Shown: positions 44,873 to 53,369, numbered from the stretch's first letter. The stretch: 64,000 nt of DNA from Pedobacter sp. WC2423 (GCF_040822065.1 NZ_CP162005.1:1612001-1676000); one strand, 5' to 3'. Numbers and translations are program-made. The notes: generated from the letters alone by a model not told the origin.

Positions 44873-45511
44873 TTACCATTCAAATTGACGTGGTTCAATT
44901 CCTGGCTTAGCATAAGCTAAACGTCCAATAGGCTGCGGAAGAAAATAAGTATCCAATCCCGCAACGGTCATTGTTTTTGCTTTAATATGATCAACCGTTC
45001 CGTCTTCAGTTATCATGGTATCATCAGCTAATATCTGAACGATTTCTCCAATCAAGATAGTCGTACCATTTAATTCTACATCAATAACTTCCCTTAATTC
45101 CAAGCCGATACGAATAGTCGATTGCCCTACAAAAGGTGCTTTAAAACGATCTATATATAATTTCTGAAATCCACAGGTATCAAATTCAGATATACCTGCA
45201 GCATAAGAAGCACTGGTCTGATGCGCTTGCATATACCACTCTGGCAATACATTATTCAAGGTATACTGACCTGTAGATTTAATATTTGTAAGGGTGTCAT
45301 TATGTGCTCGTTCTGGTCTTATAACCAGCCCCAGAAGAGGTGGATCAGCACCAAGATGAAAGGCCGAGCTAATCACGCATAAATTGGTGATTCCTTCTTT
45401 GCTGATAGTTCCCAGCAGATTTAAAGATTTATAGCCAACTAAGCTATTGATCAGGCTTATTCTATATTGTTTCTCCAGTTGATAGATCTGGCTACTCGGA
45501 ATGCTTATCAT
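44873..45511 (-). CDS. Flavin reductase-like FMN-binding split-barrel protein
   Basis: A 212-residue protein of the flavin reductase (FMN-binding split-barrel) family: SLNLLGTISKEGITNLCVISSAFHLGADPPLLGLVIRP is the FMN site (first strand and following A-F-x-P-like loop), and GQYTLNNVLP and ISEFDTCGFQ are usual later landmarks. It may supply reduced flavin, or bind FMN as a sensor. It is the last gene of a four-gene operon and begins 1 base behind the SDR stop. In other Bacteroidota similar flavin reductases are found with light-induced carotenoid genes, which fits phytoene synthase two genes upstream. Confidence 0.85.
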   Translation of the reverse strand: MISIPSSQIYQLEKQYRISLINSLVGYKSLNLLGTISKEGITNLCVISSAFHLGADPPLLGLVIRPERAHNDTLTNIKSTGQYTLNNVLPEWYMQAHQTSASYAAGISEFDTCGFQKLYIDRFKAPFVGQSTIRIGLELREVIDVELNGTTILIGEIVQILADDTMITEDGTVDHIKAKTMTVAGLDTYFLPQPIGRLAYAKPGIEPRQFEW

Positions 45512-45512
45512 A

Positions 45513-46229
45513 TTAACTAGTTTTTAATTTCCCCAAACCGCCATCTATTCCAATTATCTGCCCGGTTATCCAACTGCTTTCCTCCGACAATAAAAAAGTA
45601 ATTAACTTGCCGATATCTTCTGGCTGCCCAATCTTTCCTAAAGGATGCCGCTTCGCGGAAGCTTCCCGCTTTTCTGAAGAACTTAAAAGATTTTGTGCCA
45701 ATGGAGTGTCAGTAAGCGATGGCGCTACCACATTAACCCGTATTTGCTGAGCAGCAAGTTCGGCAGCTAATGATACTGCAAGTCCTTCTACCCCAGCTTT
45801 TGCAGCAGAAATACTCGCATGATAAGGCATTCCTGTTTTAGCAGCCACAGAGCTAATCAAAACTACTGATGCAGCACCAGCATTTTTTAACTGTTTTAAA
45901 GACTGCTGAATCATACGTGCAGCACCCAAAACGTTAATCCGATAGTCATTTAAGAAATCGTCTTCAGTAAGCCTGTTGAAAGGTTTAAGATTAATACTTC
46001 CTACCGAATACACCAGACCGTGTAACTGTTCTGGTAAAAAACCAGCTATAGCATCAAGATTACCGGTCACATCAGCCTGCAGGTATTGAAAGTTAGCCGG
46101 CCAGTTTTCAGACGACGATCTTGAAATTACATATACATTTGCATTTTGCTGGTCAAGCTCGTTAACTACTGATAAACCAATTCCAGAACTACCACCAACC
46201 ACTAAAATATTTTTTTTCTGAAAACTCAT
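45513..46229 (-). CDS. Short-chain dehydrogenase/reductase without the usual YxxxK
   Basis: A 238-residue SDR. The cofactor motif is VVGGSSGIGLSVV and the catalytic Ser region VLISSVAAKTG is normal. The active-site helix reads PYHASISAAKAGVEGL: Lys is in its place, but the position four residues before it is Ile, and Tyr lies eight residues before Lys. A known SDR subgroup has HExIAAAK-like sequences, so this need not be dead. The C-terminus WITGQIIGIDGGLG is normal. It overlaps neither neighbour (7 bases from phytoene synthase, 1 base from flavin reductase). Confidence 0.87.
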   Translation of the reverse strand: MSFQKKNILVVGGSSGIGLSVVNELDQQNANVYVISRSSSENWPANFQYLQADVTGNLDAIAGFLPEQLHGLVYSVGSINLKPFNRLTEDDFLNDYRINVLGAARMIQQSLKQLKNAGAASVVLISSVAAKTGMPYHASISAAKAGVEGLAVSLAAELAAQQIRVNVVAPSLTDTPLAQNLLSSSEKREASAKRHPLGKIGQPEDIGKLITFLLSEESSWITGQIIGIDGGLGKLKTS

Positions 46230-46236
46230 AAGCTGT

Positions 46237-47073
46237 TTATATCGTATTGGTTTTGTAACGAATAATGGAGTCGAACATCAATCCGAACTTACGGGCATTG
46301 GAAATACGGATTCTTTCTGTCATTACTTTTTCAGCAGGGCAGTTTTTAATCTTATTAAATAACTTTTTATAATATACATAGGCGAGGTAAACTCCATTTC
46401 TGGCAGAAGAAGGTAATTGCCGGATTCCAGCCAGTGCCAATCTTAAATCTTCTTCTATATCATCTTCTATAACTGATTTTTCAAGATTAGAAAAAGTGGC
46501 TAAGTTTACATCTGGAAAATAATTACGGCTTAAGGTATAGTAGTCAGCATTTACATCTCTCAGGAAATTTATCTTTTGAAATGCTGCACCTAATTTCATT
46601 GCCGAACTCTTCAGTTTTTCATATTCTGTTTTATCTCCTTCGGTAAAAACCTGTAAACACATTAAGCCTACCACCTGAGCGGAGCCCAGAATATACTGAT
46701 CATACTTTTCTGGCGTATAATATTCTTGCTTAAGGTCCATTTCCATGCTTTGAATAAATAATTCTATAAGCTGCTTTTCAATATGATATTTGTTCACAAC
46801 TTGCTGGAAAGAATTCAGTACCGGGTTCAGGCTGATTCCATCTTCAATAGCCTCAAAGCAATCTCTTTTAAATTTTGACAATAAAATACCTTTGTCGTAG
46901 GCATGGAAGCTATCTACAATCTCATCAGCTAACCGTACAAAACCATAAATGGAATAAATAGGCTGACGGATCTTTTCATCTAAAAAATAAATACCTAAGG
47001 AGAAACTTGTACTATACCGTTTAGTCATCATTTTACTAAACTCGGCCGATAAATTATCAAATATTTCTTTCAT
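46237..47073 (-). CDS. crtB: Phytoene/squalene synthase family protein
   Basis: A 278-residue prenyl synthase. The first Asp-rich motif lies in GFVRLADEIVDSFH (D-x-x-x-D) and the second in NFLRDVNADYY (D-x-x-x-D). The N-terminal RYSTSFSLGIYFLDEKIRQPIYSIYGF is the usual family start. It should condense two geranylgeranyl diphosphates to phytoene, the first step of carotenoid synthesis. No phytoene desaturase (crtI) or cyclase is present in the window, so the rest of the pathway must be elsewhere. It is the second gene in a MarR-crtB-SDR-flavin reductase operon. The symbol follows the family. Confidence 0.88.
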   Translation of the reverse strand: MKEIFDNLSAEFSKMMTKRYSTSFSLGIYFLDEKIRQPIYSIYGFVRLADEIVDSFHAYDKGILLSKFKRDCFEAIEDGISLNPVLNSFQQVVNKYHIEKQLIELFIQSMEMDLKQEYYTPEKYDQYILGSAQVVGLMCLQVFTEGDKTEYEKLKSSAMKLGAAFQKINFLRDVNADYYTLSRNYFPDVNLATFSNLEKSVIEDDIEEDLRLALAGIRQLPSSARNGVYLAYVYYKKLFNKIKNCPAEKVMTERIRISNARKFGLMFDSIIRYKTNTI

Positions 47074-47079
47074 AGTTTA

Positions 47080-47694
47080 TTAGGAAATTGTTCTCGCTTT
47101 CGATTCATGAAAACTTTCAAGCTTAGTCAGTAACCTGATCAGGTCCATTTTTTCCAGATATGAAAGTGGTTCAGTTACATCCCTTGATGCTTTTTTTATA
47201 TTTTGCATACTCTCATTCAGCATTTGAGTTCCTTTTGAAGTAATGTGAATCATTCTGTTTCTTTTATCACTGTCCAATGCTGACTGCTCAACTAATCCAT
47301 TGCTAATTAATCTGTTCACGATTTGCATTCCTGCAGATTTCTCATGAATATTTAGTTTGATAAGAGCCGTTTTAGTCATACTCCCAAAGGAAACCAGGCT
47401 GATTAAATAAATAAATTCATCAGGGGTAGAAAAAGATGTATTTGCTATTGCAGCTTTCGCATTTAGTTTTGCGTACCTGTAAAGATGTACCAGCGAAGTG
47501 TTAATCACACTATCAGGGGAACGACCATTTGTCTTTCCCTCCCACTCCGGCTCCGGAAAAGGTGGAGAAGATTTTTTATAATGTTCATTCATCCATTGTG
47601 CAAACAAGTACCCGTCCTGACTTTTATGATCAGATTCCTGTTCATAAATCTTAATCAAGCCTATTACCTCACTTATTAAATCGTAATACATCAT
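47080..47694 (-). CDS. MarR-family regulator heading the crtB operon
   Basis: The start at 47694 (MMYYDLISEVIGL, or 47691) is preferred. The frame runs to 47820 but those 42 codons cover the repeats that look like the promoter and operator. The 204-residue protein has a winged-helix domain (TPDEFIYLISLVSFGSMTKTALIKLNIHEKSAGMQIVNRLISNGLVEQSALDSDKRNRMIHITSKG) in standard MarR form, with the D-x-x-x-R wing. It probably binds the repeats upstream of its own gene and controls the operon. The gap to crtB is 6 bases. Confidence 0.85.
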   Translation of the reverse strand: MMYYDLISEVIGLIKIYEQESDHKSQDGYLFAQWMNEHYKKSSPPFPEPEWEGKTNGRSPDSVINTSLVHLYRYAKLNAKAAIANTSFSTPDEFIYLISLVSFGSMTKTALIKLNIHEKSAGMQIVNRLISNGLVEQSALDSDKRNRMIHITSKGTQMLNESMQNIKKASRDVTEPLSYLEKMDLIRLLTKLESFHESKARTIS

Positions 47695-47704
47695 TCCAAT
47701 AAAT

Positions 47705-47787
47705 TTAGTACAATTATAAACTATTAAGTACAATAACGTACTAATTGTTTGCTTTAATTTATAAATAAATCCAATTTTAGTACATAA
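47705..47787 (-). promoter_or_regulatory. Operator cluster upstream of the MarR/crtB operon
   Basis: The core word TAGTAC or its complement GTACTA recurs: TTAGTACAATT at 47705-47715, AGTAC-N6-GTACT as an inverted repeat at 47727-47742, and TTAGTACATAA at 47777-47787. All lie 11 to 93 bases before the MarR start. A palindrome flanked by two half-sites fits binding by a dimeric MarR protein that controls itself. Binding is inferred. Confidence 0.55.
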
Positions 47788-47948
47788 ATATACTATTTGA
47801 ATGACTTGACCCGCTATCATAAAATTATTCTGGCTGAGTAAAAAAGGCCAGGCTATAATCCCCTCAAGTACAATTCTGTAATAACTTCTTTTGGAGAAAG
47901 CATTTTATATTCATCGCAAAAGACAAGCGAGAGTGATCAGCTGACCAT

Positions 47949-48431
47949 TCATCTGTTTGCATTAGGATAGATAATATTTTGCGAAACCTGCACCAGGTAA
48001 TTATATGCATTCTGGTCGTCCTTAAAACATTGCTCCAGCAACTGAGCAGATTGCTCGACGCCTAAAGCGATTGCCATTTGCTGCAAAGAAGTATAGCCCT
48101 GAATTTTTCGTTGAAAAATCAGTTGGGAACTGTGCAGGAGAGAAATATCTTTTTGCAACGAAGGAACTTTTCCTTTAACTACATCCTTAAGGTGCTCAAA
48201 AAAGTACTGGTCAAGGGCTGAAATAATTCCAGTCTTTTTCACTTTTTGTATTTCAAAACACAGTTGCAGACGCTCAATATGCAAGCGCTGGTCAGAAGAA
48301 TCTGGTGAAAGTGCTATACGCAATTCATCTGTCAATGCCGCTGCTGAAAGTTTTTCCAAACAAAGCATGTACTTCTTTTCTGCAACAAGCATTTCACTTA
48401 ATTTCTCTGAGTAAATATTTTCAAGCATCAT
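47949..48431 (-). CDS. DUF892 (YciE/YciF) ferritin-like protein
   Basis: A 160-residue four-helix protein. ENIYSEKLSEMLVAEKKYMLCLEKLSAAA is the usual first helix of DUF892 (stress-associated YciE/YciF family), with Glu residues placed for a diiron site; E-R-L-Q-L-C-F-E follows in the second helix and GYTSLQQMAIALGVEQSAQLLEQCFKDDQNAYNYL forms helices three and four. It is linked to stress and iron, but its activity is unknown. Start at Met1 or Met2. It stands 255 bases from the MarR start. Confidence 0.82.
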   Translation of the reverse strand: MMLENIYSEKLSEMLVAEKKYMLCLEKLSAAALTDELRIALSPDSSDQRLHIERLQLCFEIQKVKKTGIISALDQYFFEHLKDVVKGKVPSLQKDISLLHSSQLIFQRKIQGYTSLQQMAIALGVEQSAQLLEQCFKDDQNAYNYLVQVSQNIIYPNANR

Positions 48432-48736
48432 TTATTAGCTTATATTTTTGGTTAGAACACCTTTTTAAGAAAAATGTTTGTATCCAATACTGCATACTGC
48501 TGCGAGCTCTCCCCCACTTGGTTGCTCCAGAAGAATATTAACGAAATACAAGGTCCTGTTTGGATACCATTCCTGAATTGTAAATCTTTTGAGTGATGAA
48601 ACATAACAATAAATTTTGAGGAATAATCAGCTATTTGATTTACAACTTCTTAATTCAAAATAAATTAAAACCATACAGGATAGTCTTTGTTCTAAGTCAC
48701 AATCCATACACTGGTTAACTATTAAATCCTGAGCTA
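48432..48736. other. Divergent intergenic region with no recognised element
   Basis: The gap lies between divergent genes (DUF892 on minus, small membrane protein on plus) and should hold both promoters. No repeat, hairpin with T-run or open frame of note was seen. Confidence 0.4.
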
Positions 48737-49180
48737 ATGAGCAAATTCAAAAACCTGATTGCAGGCCTCGCTGGAGCGGCTGCACTCAATATTTTACACG
48801 AAAGTCTGAAGAAAAAAGGATCGGATATGCCCAGAGTAGATCTGCTTGGAGAGGAAGCACTTCAAAAAACGATTAATTATTTTGGTGGCAATATTGATCA
48901 TGATAAAACCTTGTATGAGGCAACTCTCGCTGGTGACATTATAGGAAACACTATATACTACAGCTTAATAGGTATTGGAAATGCAAAATACCTTTGGCCT
49001 AAAGTTGCTATGATGGGTCTGAGCGCGGGAATAGGAGCTATAACTTTACCAAAACCTATGGGGTTAGATCAGGAACCGGTAGCTAAAAATGACCAGGTTA
49101 AAATACTTACGGTTGGATATTATCTGGCTGGTGCTGTGGTTACTGGCCTGGTATTAAACATGCTTAAAAATAAAGGATGA
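48737..49180 (+). CDS. Small glycine/alanine-rich membrane protein
   Basis: A 147-residue protein with four hydrophobic stretches (LIAGLAGAAALNIL, DIIGNTIYYSLIGIG, VAMMGLSAGIGAITLP, LTVGYYLAGAVVTGLVLNML) separated by charged loops, e.g. DHDKTLYEATLAGD. I recognise no named family. It is 4 bases overlapped by a 49-residue membrane peptide gene and the two are co-transcribed. Confidence 0.7.
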   Translation: MSKFKNLIAGLAGAAALNILHESLKKKGSDMPRVDLLGEEALQKTINYFGGNIDHDKTLYEATLAGDIIGNTIYYSLIGIGNAKYLWPKVAMMGLSAGIGAITLPKPMGLDQEPVAKNDQVKILTVGYYLAGAVVTGLVLNMLKNKG

Positions 49181-49326
49181 GAAAAAGAATCTTTCAGGTA
49201 TGTCTTACAATCGCATTTATCTTATTAATCATAATCGCCGTTAAATTTATAAAAAGCAGTAATCAGGGTACACCAAATCAAGAACAAAAAGGTAATCCAT
49301 TAAAACAACCTGTATCTCCAAAATAA
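49177..49326 (+). CDS. 49-residue single-span membrane peptide
   Basis: A short gene whose ATG overlaps the preceding stop (ATGA). The product starts MRKRIFQVCLTIAFILLIII, one strong membrane segment behind a basic start, so the N-terminus is inside, followed by a hydrophilic tail rich in Asn, Gln and Pro. Translational coupling and a terminator directly behind it support a real gene. Function unknown. Confidence 0.6.
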   Translation: MRKRIFQVCLTIAFILLIIIAVKFIKSSNQGTPNQEQKGNPLKQPVSPK

Positions 49327-49410
49327 AATGCCCAAAATATCAAGTTACAATGCCCCCCAAAAAGTCAGAAACTATTTGGGGGGCATTTTAAGTTACTTTT
49401 TGGGCATTTT
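49325..49410. terminator. Nested double hairpin between convergent genes
   Basis: The inner stem is perfect over 13 bases (49349-49361 with 49375-49387), and an outer perfect 13-base stem encloses it (49325-49337 with 49398-49410). Both contain GCCC/GGGC cores and T-rich ends, so it should stop transcription from both sides. Confidence 0.85.
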
Positions 49411-49411
49411 A

Positions 49412-50113
49412 TTAGGAGTTACTTTCAACATCTTTCTCTAAAACTTGAATTAGTGCCTCTGCTACAGGCCCTGCAGACAATGGATTCTGCCCTGTAATGA
49501 GTAGCCCATCAATTTCCACATGAGCGAGAAAAGGAAGCAGAGCAGATTTAAAATCAGCTCCAAGTTCAATAAGTTTGTCCTCTAGTTTGTATGGAACATG
49601 AGCTGATCTTCCTACCAGCTTTTCTTCGGTATTGGTAAAACCTGTTAGCTTTTTACCAGCTAATAATCCGGGTGAAAGTTCTGCTGCCTTAATCAAAGCC
49701 GCCGGACCATGACAAACCGCAGCTACTGGTTTGGCCAGATCAAAAAACTCAAGAATTAATTTCGCACTCAAATCATCATCAGCCAAATCCCAGATTGGAC
49801 CATGACCACCAGGAAAAAAAACTGCATCAAAATCAGCAGCAGATAATCCGACCAGTGTATGTGTATGCGAAAACGCTCTTTGGGCAAATTCATCATCCAC
49901 AAACCTGCGGTTAGCACCAGTAATATGCTCAGTCAGCTCACTCATAGTATCTACAGGTGGTTTTCCACCCAATGGACTTGCTAAAGTGACCTGGTATCCC
50001 CGATCAATAAATTCATAATAAGGATCTGTAAATTCTCCAAGCCATACACCGGTTTTACTATCAGTATTTTCCATTTGCTGATGGGAAGTAAGGATCATTA
50101 GTATTCGCTTCAT
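49412..50113 (-). CDS. DJ-1/PfpI-family protein, Hsp31-like
   Basis: A 233-residue member of the DJ-1/PfpI superfamily in the longer Hsp31-like form. AVCHGPAALIKA carries the nucleophilic Cys, FFPGGHGPIWDL the oxyanion loop, and an N-terminal LTSHQQMENTDSKTGVWLGEFTDPYYEF with its Glu is the typical lid start. The family includes deglycases/glyoxalase III and chaperones; which one applies is unknown. It is followed at its 5' side by a DUF3606 gene on the same strand 23 bases away, so they are probably one unit. Confidence 0.92.
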   Translation of the reverse strand: MKRILMILTSHQQMENTDSKTGVWLGEFTDPYYEFIDRGYQVTLASPLGGKPPVDTMSELTEHITGANRRFVDDEFAQRAFSHTHTLVGLSAADFDAVFFPGGHGPIWDLADDDLSAKLILEFFDLAKPVAAVCHGPAALIKAAELSPGLLAGKKLTGFTNTEEKLVGRSAHVPYKLEDKLIELGADFKSALLPFLAHVEIDGLLITGQNPLSAGPVAEALIQVLEKDVESNS

Positions 50114-50136
50114 AATATATTAATTAAATCATCTTA

Positions 50137-50316
50137 TTATTTAAGTTTTTTAAGAAGCTTTTCTACTTCACTTGCTGACGTTCCAGCCGATTTAACAGCT
50201 TGCTTCAATTGACCTGGTGTAACCTCAAATTTTTTAGACCAATATTCAACTTCATAATTTTCTTTTACATTAATTTTGTCTCTATCAGGACTTGCTGTTT
50301 TCTGTTTGTCATCCAT
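50137..50316 (-). CDS. DUF3606 small protein
   Basis: A 59-residue gene. The peptide has DRDKINVKENYEVEYWSKKF, the DUF3606 hallmark (D-R-x-x-I-N-V-x-x-x-Y-E-V-x-Y-W), and then VTPGQLKQAVKSAGTSASEVEKLLKKL. It is a small basic protein common in Proteobacteria and Bacteroidota, often linked to stress or plasmids, with no known activity. It is 23 bases upstream of the Hsp31-like gene on the same strand. Confidence 0.87.
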   Translation of the reverse strand: MDDKQKTASPDRDKINVKENYEVEYWSKKFEVTPGQLKQAVKSAGTSASEVEKLLKKLK

Positions 50317-50479
50317 TGTGTCAAGTTTTTTTAGCTATAACATCGTTATTTTAAAGTTGTTTTTTAAACTATTTGAAATTCCTTTTGCAACTTATCAATC
50401 AATTCTTGTTTATTTGCACCCAAATTGGTACAATTGATGCTTATTTGAGCGGAACTGAATATTTTTAATCCATAAACAT

Positions 50480-50938
50480 ATGTTAGTAATCAATAATTTC
50501 GAAGAGTATAAATCTTATTTGGGCAAAGAATTAGGCCTTTCTGAATGGCATACAATTAATCAGGAACAGATTAATAAATTCGCTGATGCAACACTTGATC
50601 ATCAATGGATACATGTAGATCAGGAAAAAGCTAAAATTAACGGGCCATTTAAGGCAACGATTGCACATGGATATTTAACGATATCATTAATCCCATATCT
50701 ATGGAAGCAGATTGCAGATGTTCGCAATATAAAAATGGAAATTAACTACGGTATAGAACGTTTTAAATTTGGACAGGCTGTGATTGTGGATAGTGAAGTC
50801 CAACTAAAGGCTAAGCTTATTTCTATAGCAGACTTGAAAGGGATTACTAAAGTTGTCATCAAGGCTACTCTCATGATTAAAGGTCAGGCAAAACCAGCAT
50901 ACACTGGAGATGTTATTTTCTTATACCATTTTGTGTAA
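50480..50938 (+). CDS. MaoC-like (R)-hydratase family protein
   Basis: A 152-residue hotdog-fold protein of the MaoC dehydratase family: WHTINQEQINKFADATLDHQWIHVDQEKAK has the catalytic Asp (DATLDHQ) and His (QWIH) of (R)-specific enoyl-CoA hydratases, then FKATIAHGYLTISLIP. It may hydrate enoyl-CoA in fatty-acid degradation. It is alone, 164 bases from the divergent DUF3606 gene. Confidence 0.92.
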   Translation: MLVINNFEEYKSYLGKELGLSEWHTINQEQINKFADATLDHQWIHVDQEKAKINGPFKATIAHGYLTISLIPYLWKQIADVRNIKMEINYGIERFKFGQAVIVDSEVQLKAKLISIADLKGITKVVIKATLMIKGQAKPAYTGDVIFLYHFV

Positions 50939-51089
50939 TTTGAGTATAAATCATCTGATCATTGAAATGAGCATCTTTAATTCTTCCTAAATATCGAGAT
51001 AAGCGTTTGTTTTTTAATACCGCAAGAATCGGGTTTGGCAGGATTTTACATTCAGATAAATTTGGCTATACTATATAAATAGCTATTTT

Positions 51090-51794
51090 ATGCATCAATT
51101 AAGCGAACCTTCAATTCTTTATTTCGGCACACCAGTAGTGTTGATCACAACCTCTAACCTGGACGGCACATTTAACATCGCACCCATTTCATCTATTTTC
51201 TGGCTTGGCTGGCGGGCCATAATCGGTATTTCAAACTTATCGAAAACAACTGAAAATATCCGTCGGACTGGCCAATGCGTTTTAAACCTTCCTTCTATTC
51301 ATCAGGCCGCTGCTGTTAATCGCTTAGCCTTAACTACAGGTACTTTTCCAGTTCCAACGGGCAAAGCTCAAAAAGGATACACCTATCAGGCTGAGAAATT
51401 TGATCTTGCTGATCTTACGCCTATCCAGTCCGAAACAGTTAATTCTCCGAGAGTTGCAGAATGCCCGGTACAAATGGAGGCTGTCATGGAGAATCTGCAC
51501 GGAATTGCGGAGGATGATGAACAACAACGTGGACGCCTGGTGACTATTGAACTACGCATTCTACGTGTTTATCTTGATGAATCGATTATTATGGATGGTA
51601 ATCCTAATCGGGTTGACCCGGATAAATGGCGGCCACTGATCATGAGCTTTCAACAATTTTATGGTCTCGGTGAACAGGTACATACTTCTAAGCTATCATC
51701 CATAGCTGAGCATTTATATCTTAGTCCTGATGTTGAACGGGCAAAAAAATTCACGAAAGCAATCAGACTGACTATTGTCCGTACCAGACTATAG
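51090..51794 (+). CDS. Flavin reductase-family FMN-binding protein
   Basis: A 234-residue protein of the flavin-reductase split-barrel family: YFGTPVVLITTSNLDGTFNIAPISSIFWLGWRAIIGIS is the FMN site, followed by GQCVLNLPS. It is more distant from the other flavin reductase at 44873-45511 and belongs to a longer subgroup with an extended middle (LTTGTFPVPTGKAQKGYTYQAEKFDLADLTP). Its electron partner is unknown. Confidence 0.85.
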   Translation: MHQLSEPSILYFGTPVVLITTSNLDGTFNIAPISSIFWLGWRAIIGISNLSKTTENIRRTGQCVLNLPSIHQAAAVNRLALTTGTFPVPTGKAQKGYTYQAEKFDLADLTPIQSETVNSPRVAECPVQMEAVMENLHGIAEDDEQQRGRLVTIELRILRVYLDESIIMDGNPNRVDPDKWRPLIMSFQQFYGLGEQVHTSKLSSIAEHLYLSPDVERAKKFTKAIRLTIVRTRL

Positions 51795-51808
51795 TCAGTC
51801 TGGTACGG
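51779..51808. terminator. Hairpin at the end of the flavin reductase gene
   Basis: A perfect 12-base stem (51779-51790 with 51797-51808) overlaps the stop codon and lies before the convergent carbonic anhydrase gene. T-run is weak, so bidirectional termination is probable but not certain. Confidence 0.65.
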
Positions 51809-51829
51809 TTATGCTGATGCAAAATAGTA

Positions 51830-52453
51830 CTAATCAAAAAACTCTACTTTTCCATTGTCTACATCATAAACAGCTCCTATGAGCTTAATATCCTTTTGCA
51901 GCTCTAAATCCACTACAATCTGACTCTCTTTTCTGATCCGTTCTATAGTTAATTGTACATTTAGTTTAGTGACATTATTTACAAATAAAGAGTTTGAGCC
52001 ATTTCTCTCTGCCTGCGTACTTTTCTCGCTTTCTATTGCCGGAAGTACTTTTTCGAGTAATCCAGTAAGGTTTCCCATTTTCACATTGTTGCAGGCTCCA
52101 ACAATAGCACCACATTTAGTATGTCCAAGCACCAGTATTATTTTAGTACCTACCACCTTAGTGGCGAATTCCATACTGCCCAGAATATCTTCATTCAGAA
52201 TATTGCCTGCAATCCGAATACTGAAGATATCACCAAGTCCCTGATCGAAAATCAATTCTGCGGATGTACGGCTGTCCATACAACTTAAAATAGTGGCAAA
52301 AGGAAACTGTCCTGCAGAAGTGTCATTGACTTGTTGCAAAAGATTTCGGTTTGCTTTTAAATTATTTACAAACCTCTGATTTCCTTCTTTTAAAATTTCC
52401 AATGCAAGATCAGGTGTTAAACTACTTTGGGTTTCTTTTGAATGTGTACGCAT
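51830..52453 (-). CDS. Beta-class carbonic anhydrase
   Basis: A 207-residue beta-carbonic anhydrase (CO2 + H2O to bicarbonate). The zinc ligands are Cys and Asp in LSCMDSRT and His and Cys in LGHTKCGA. The first ligand set is CxDSR, the canonical form, and FSIRIAGNIL is the usual following strand. Length matches short bacterial members. It stands on its own between two terminator-like and free stretches. Confidence 0.94.
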   Translation of the reverse strand: MRTHSKETQSSLTPDLALEILKEGNQRFVNNLKANRNLLQQVNDTSAGQFPFATILSCMDSRTSAELIFDQGLGDIFSIRIAGNILNEDILGSMEFATKVVGTKIILVLGHTKCGAIVGACNNVKMGNLTGLLEKVLPAIESEKSTQAERNGSNSLFVNNVTKLNVQLTIERIRKESQIVVDLELQKDIKLIGAVYDVDNGKVEFFD

Positions 52454-52604
52454 AATTAATCTTTTTAAAAAATCAGAATATCATAAATCAAGCCACAAGC
52501 AATTGTAGAAAAAATTTATTTGTAGCTTGTTCTCCATCAAAAGCAAATGCATTCAGCATAAACCATGCTATGGAGAAAGTTCTTCTTGCCTGGTGAGTTT
52601 TTTT

Positions 52605-53369
52605 TTAGAAAAGTGGTCTCCCGAGCATTGCATTATATAATAACAGAGAGACCAGCACAAAGTAGAGCAGTGCAAAAATCAGGACAGGACGGCTATTCTT
52701 TATACCGCTGAGTATTACAAACAGAGGCAAAATCTGCAATGCATGCATTCCGATGAAGTGTGCAATGCGTAAGTCGCCAGCAATCCGGCTCCAGTTTAAT
52801 ATAGGTAAACCAGGCCCGCCGTCAGGTACGCCAACAGTGTGGGAGAGCCTTGAAGCCATTATGCCTCCCTCAAGCGCAAAAATACACGAAAAAATGATTC
52901 CCAGCCGGATTGCCCAAAGCAAAGCGGGACTCAGATCTTGCGCTTTTACTTTAAAAAATATGAATCCGACATATAATGCAAATAACGTTTGCGCAACTAT
53001 TACAACACCCATCATACTAAAAACGACTGCATTATAGGGACTTGAAATATTATAATGAGACATCTGGCCTCTGGCTGCCTGCGAAGTGATTGCAATCATT
53101 TCAAAGCTCATCGCGAAGACTGTAAAATTGGCAAAACGGCGTCCTAATAATTTAAACGGCAGAAATTGCAAATAAAGCGGCCATGTGAAGCAATATATGG
53201 CAAGAGATAAAGCAAATTTACCAGGTTTGAGCCACAGATTGACACCTGAAAGTTGCCTGTGGTCAAACTGAGAAAGCATAACCAACAGTAAAAATAAAGC
53301 CAGATATCCCAGGGAAAAGTAATATAAAATGGGGCTTATAGCCTTGATCTTGTTCAATAGCATTTTCAT
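52605..53369 (-). CDS. Polytopic membrane protein paired with ABA4-like protein
   Basis: A 254-residue protein with about seven membrane segments, e.g. LGYLALFLLLVMLSQF, LALSLAIYCFTWPLYL, VVFSMMGVVIVAQTLFALYVGFIFF, LLWAIRLGIIFSCIFALEGGIM and LIFALLYFVLVSLLLYNAML. I know no named function. Its ATG overlaps the stop of the ABA4-like gene by 4 bases, and the two are translationally coupled. Confidence 0.7.
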   Translation of the reverse strand: MKMLLNKIKAISPILYYFSLGYLALFLLLVMLSQFDHRQLSGVNLWLKPGKFALSLAIYCFTWPLYLQFLPFKLLGRRFANFTVFAMSFEMIAITSQAARGQMSHYNISSPYNAVVFSMMGVVIVAQTLFALYVGFIFFKVKAQDLSPALLWAIRLGIIFSCIFALEGGIMASRLSHTVGVPDGGPGLPILNWSRIAGDLRIAHFIGMHALQILPLFVILSGIKNSRPVLIFALLYFVLVSLLLYNAMLGRPLF

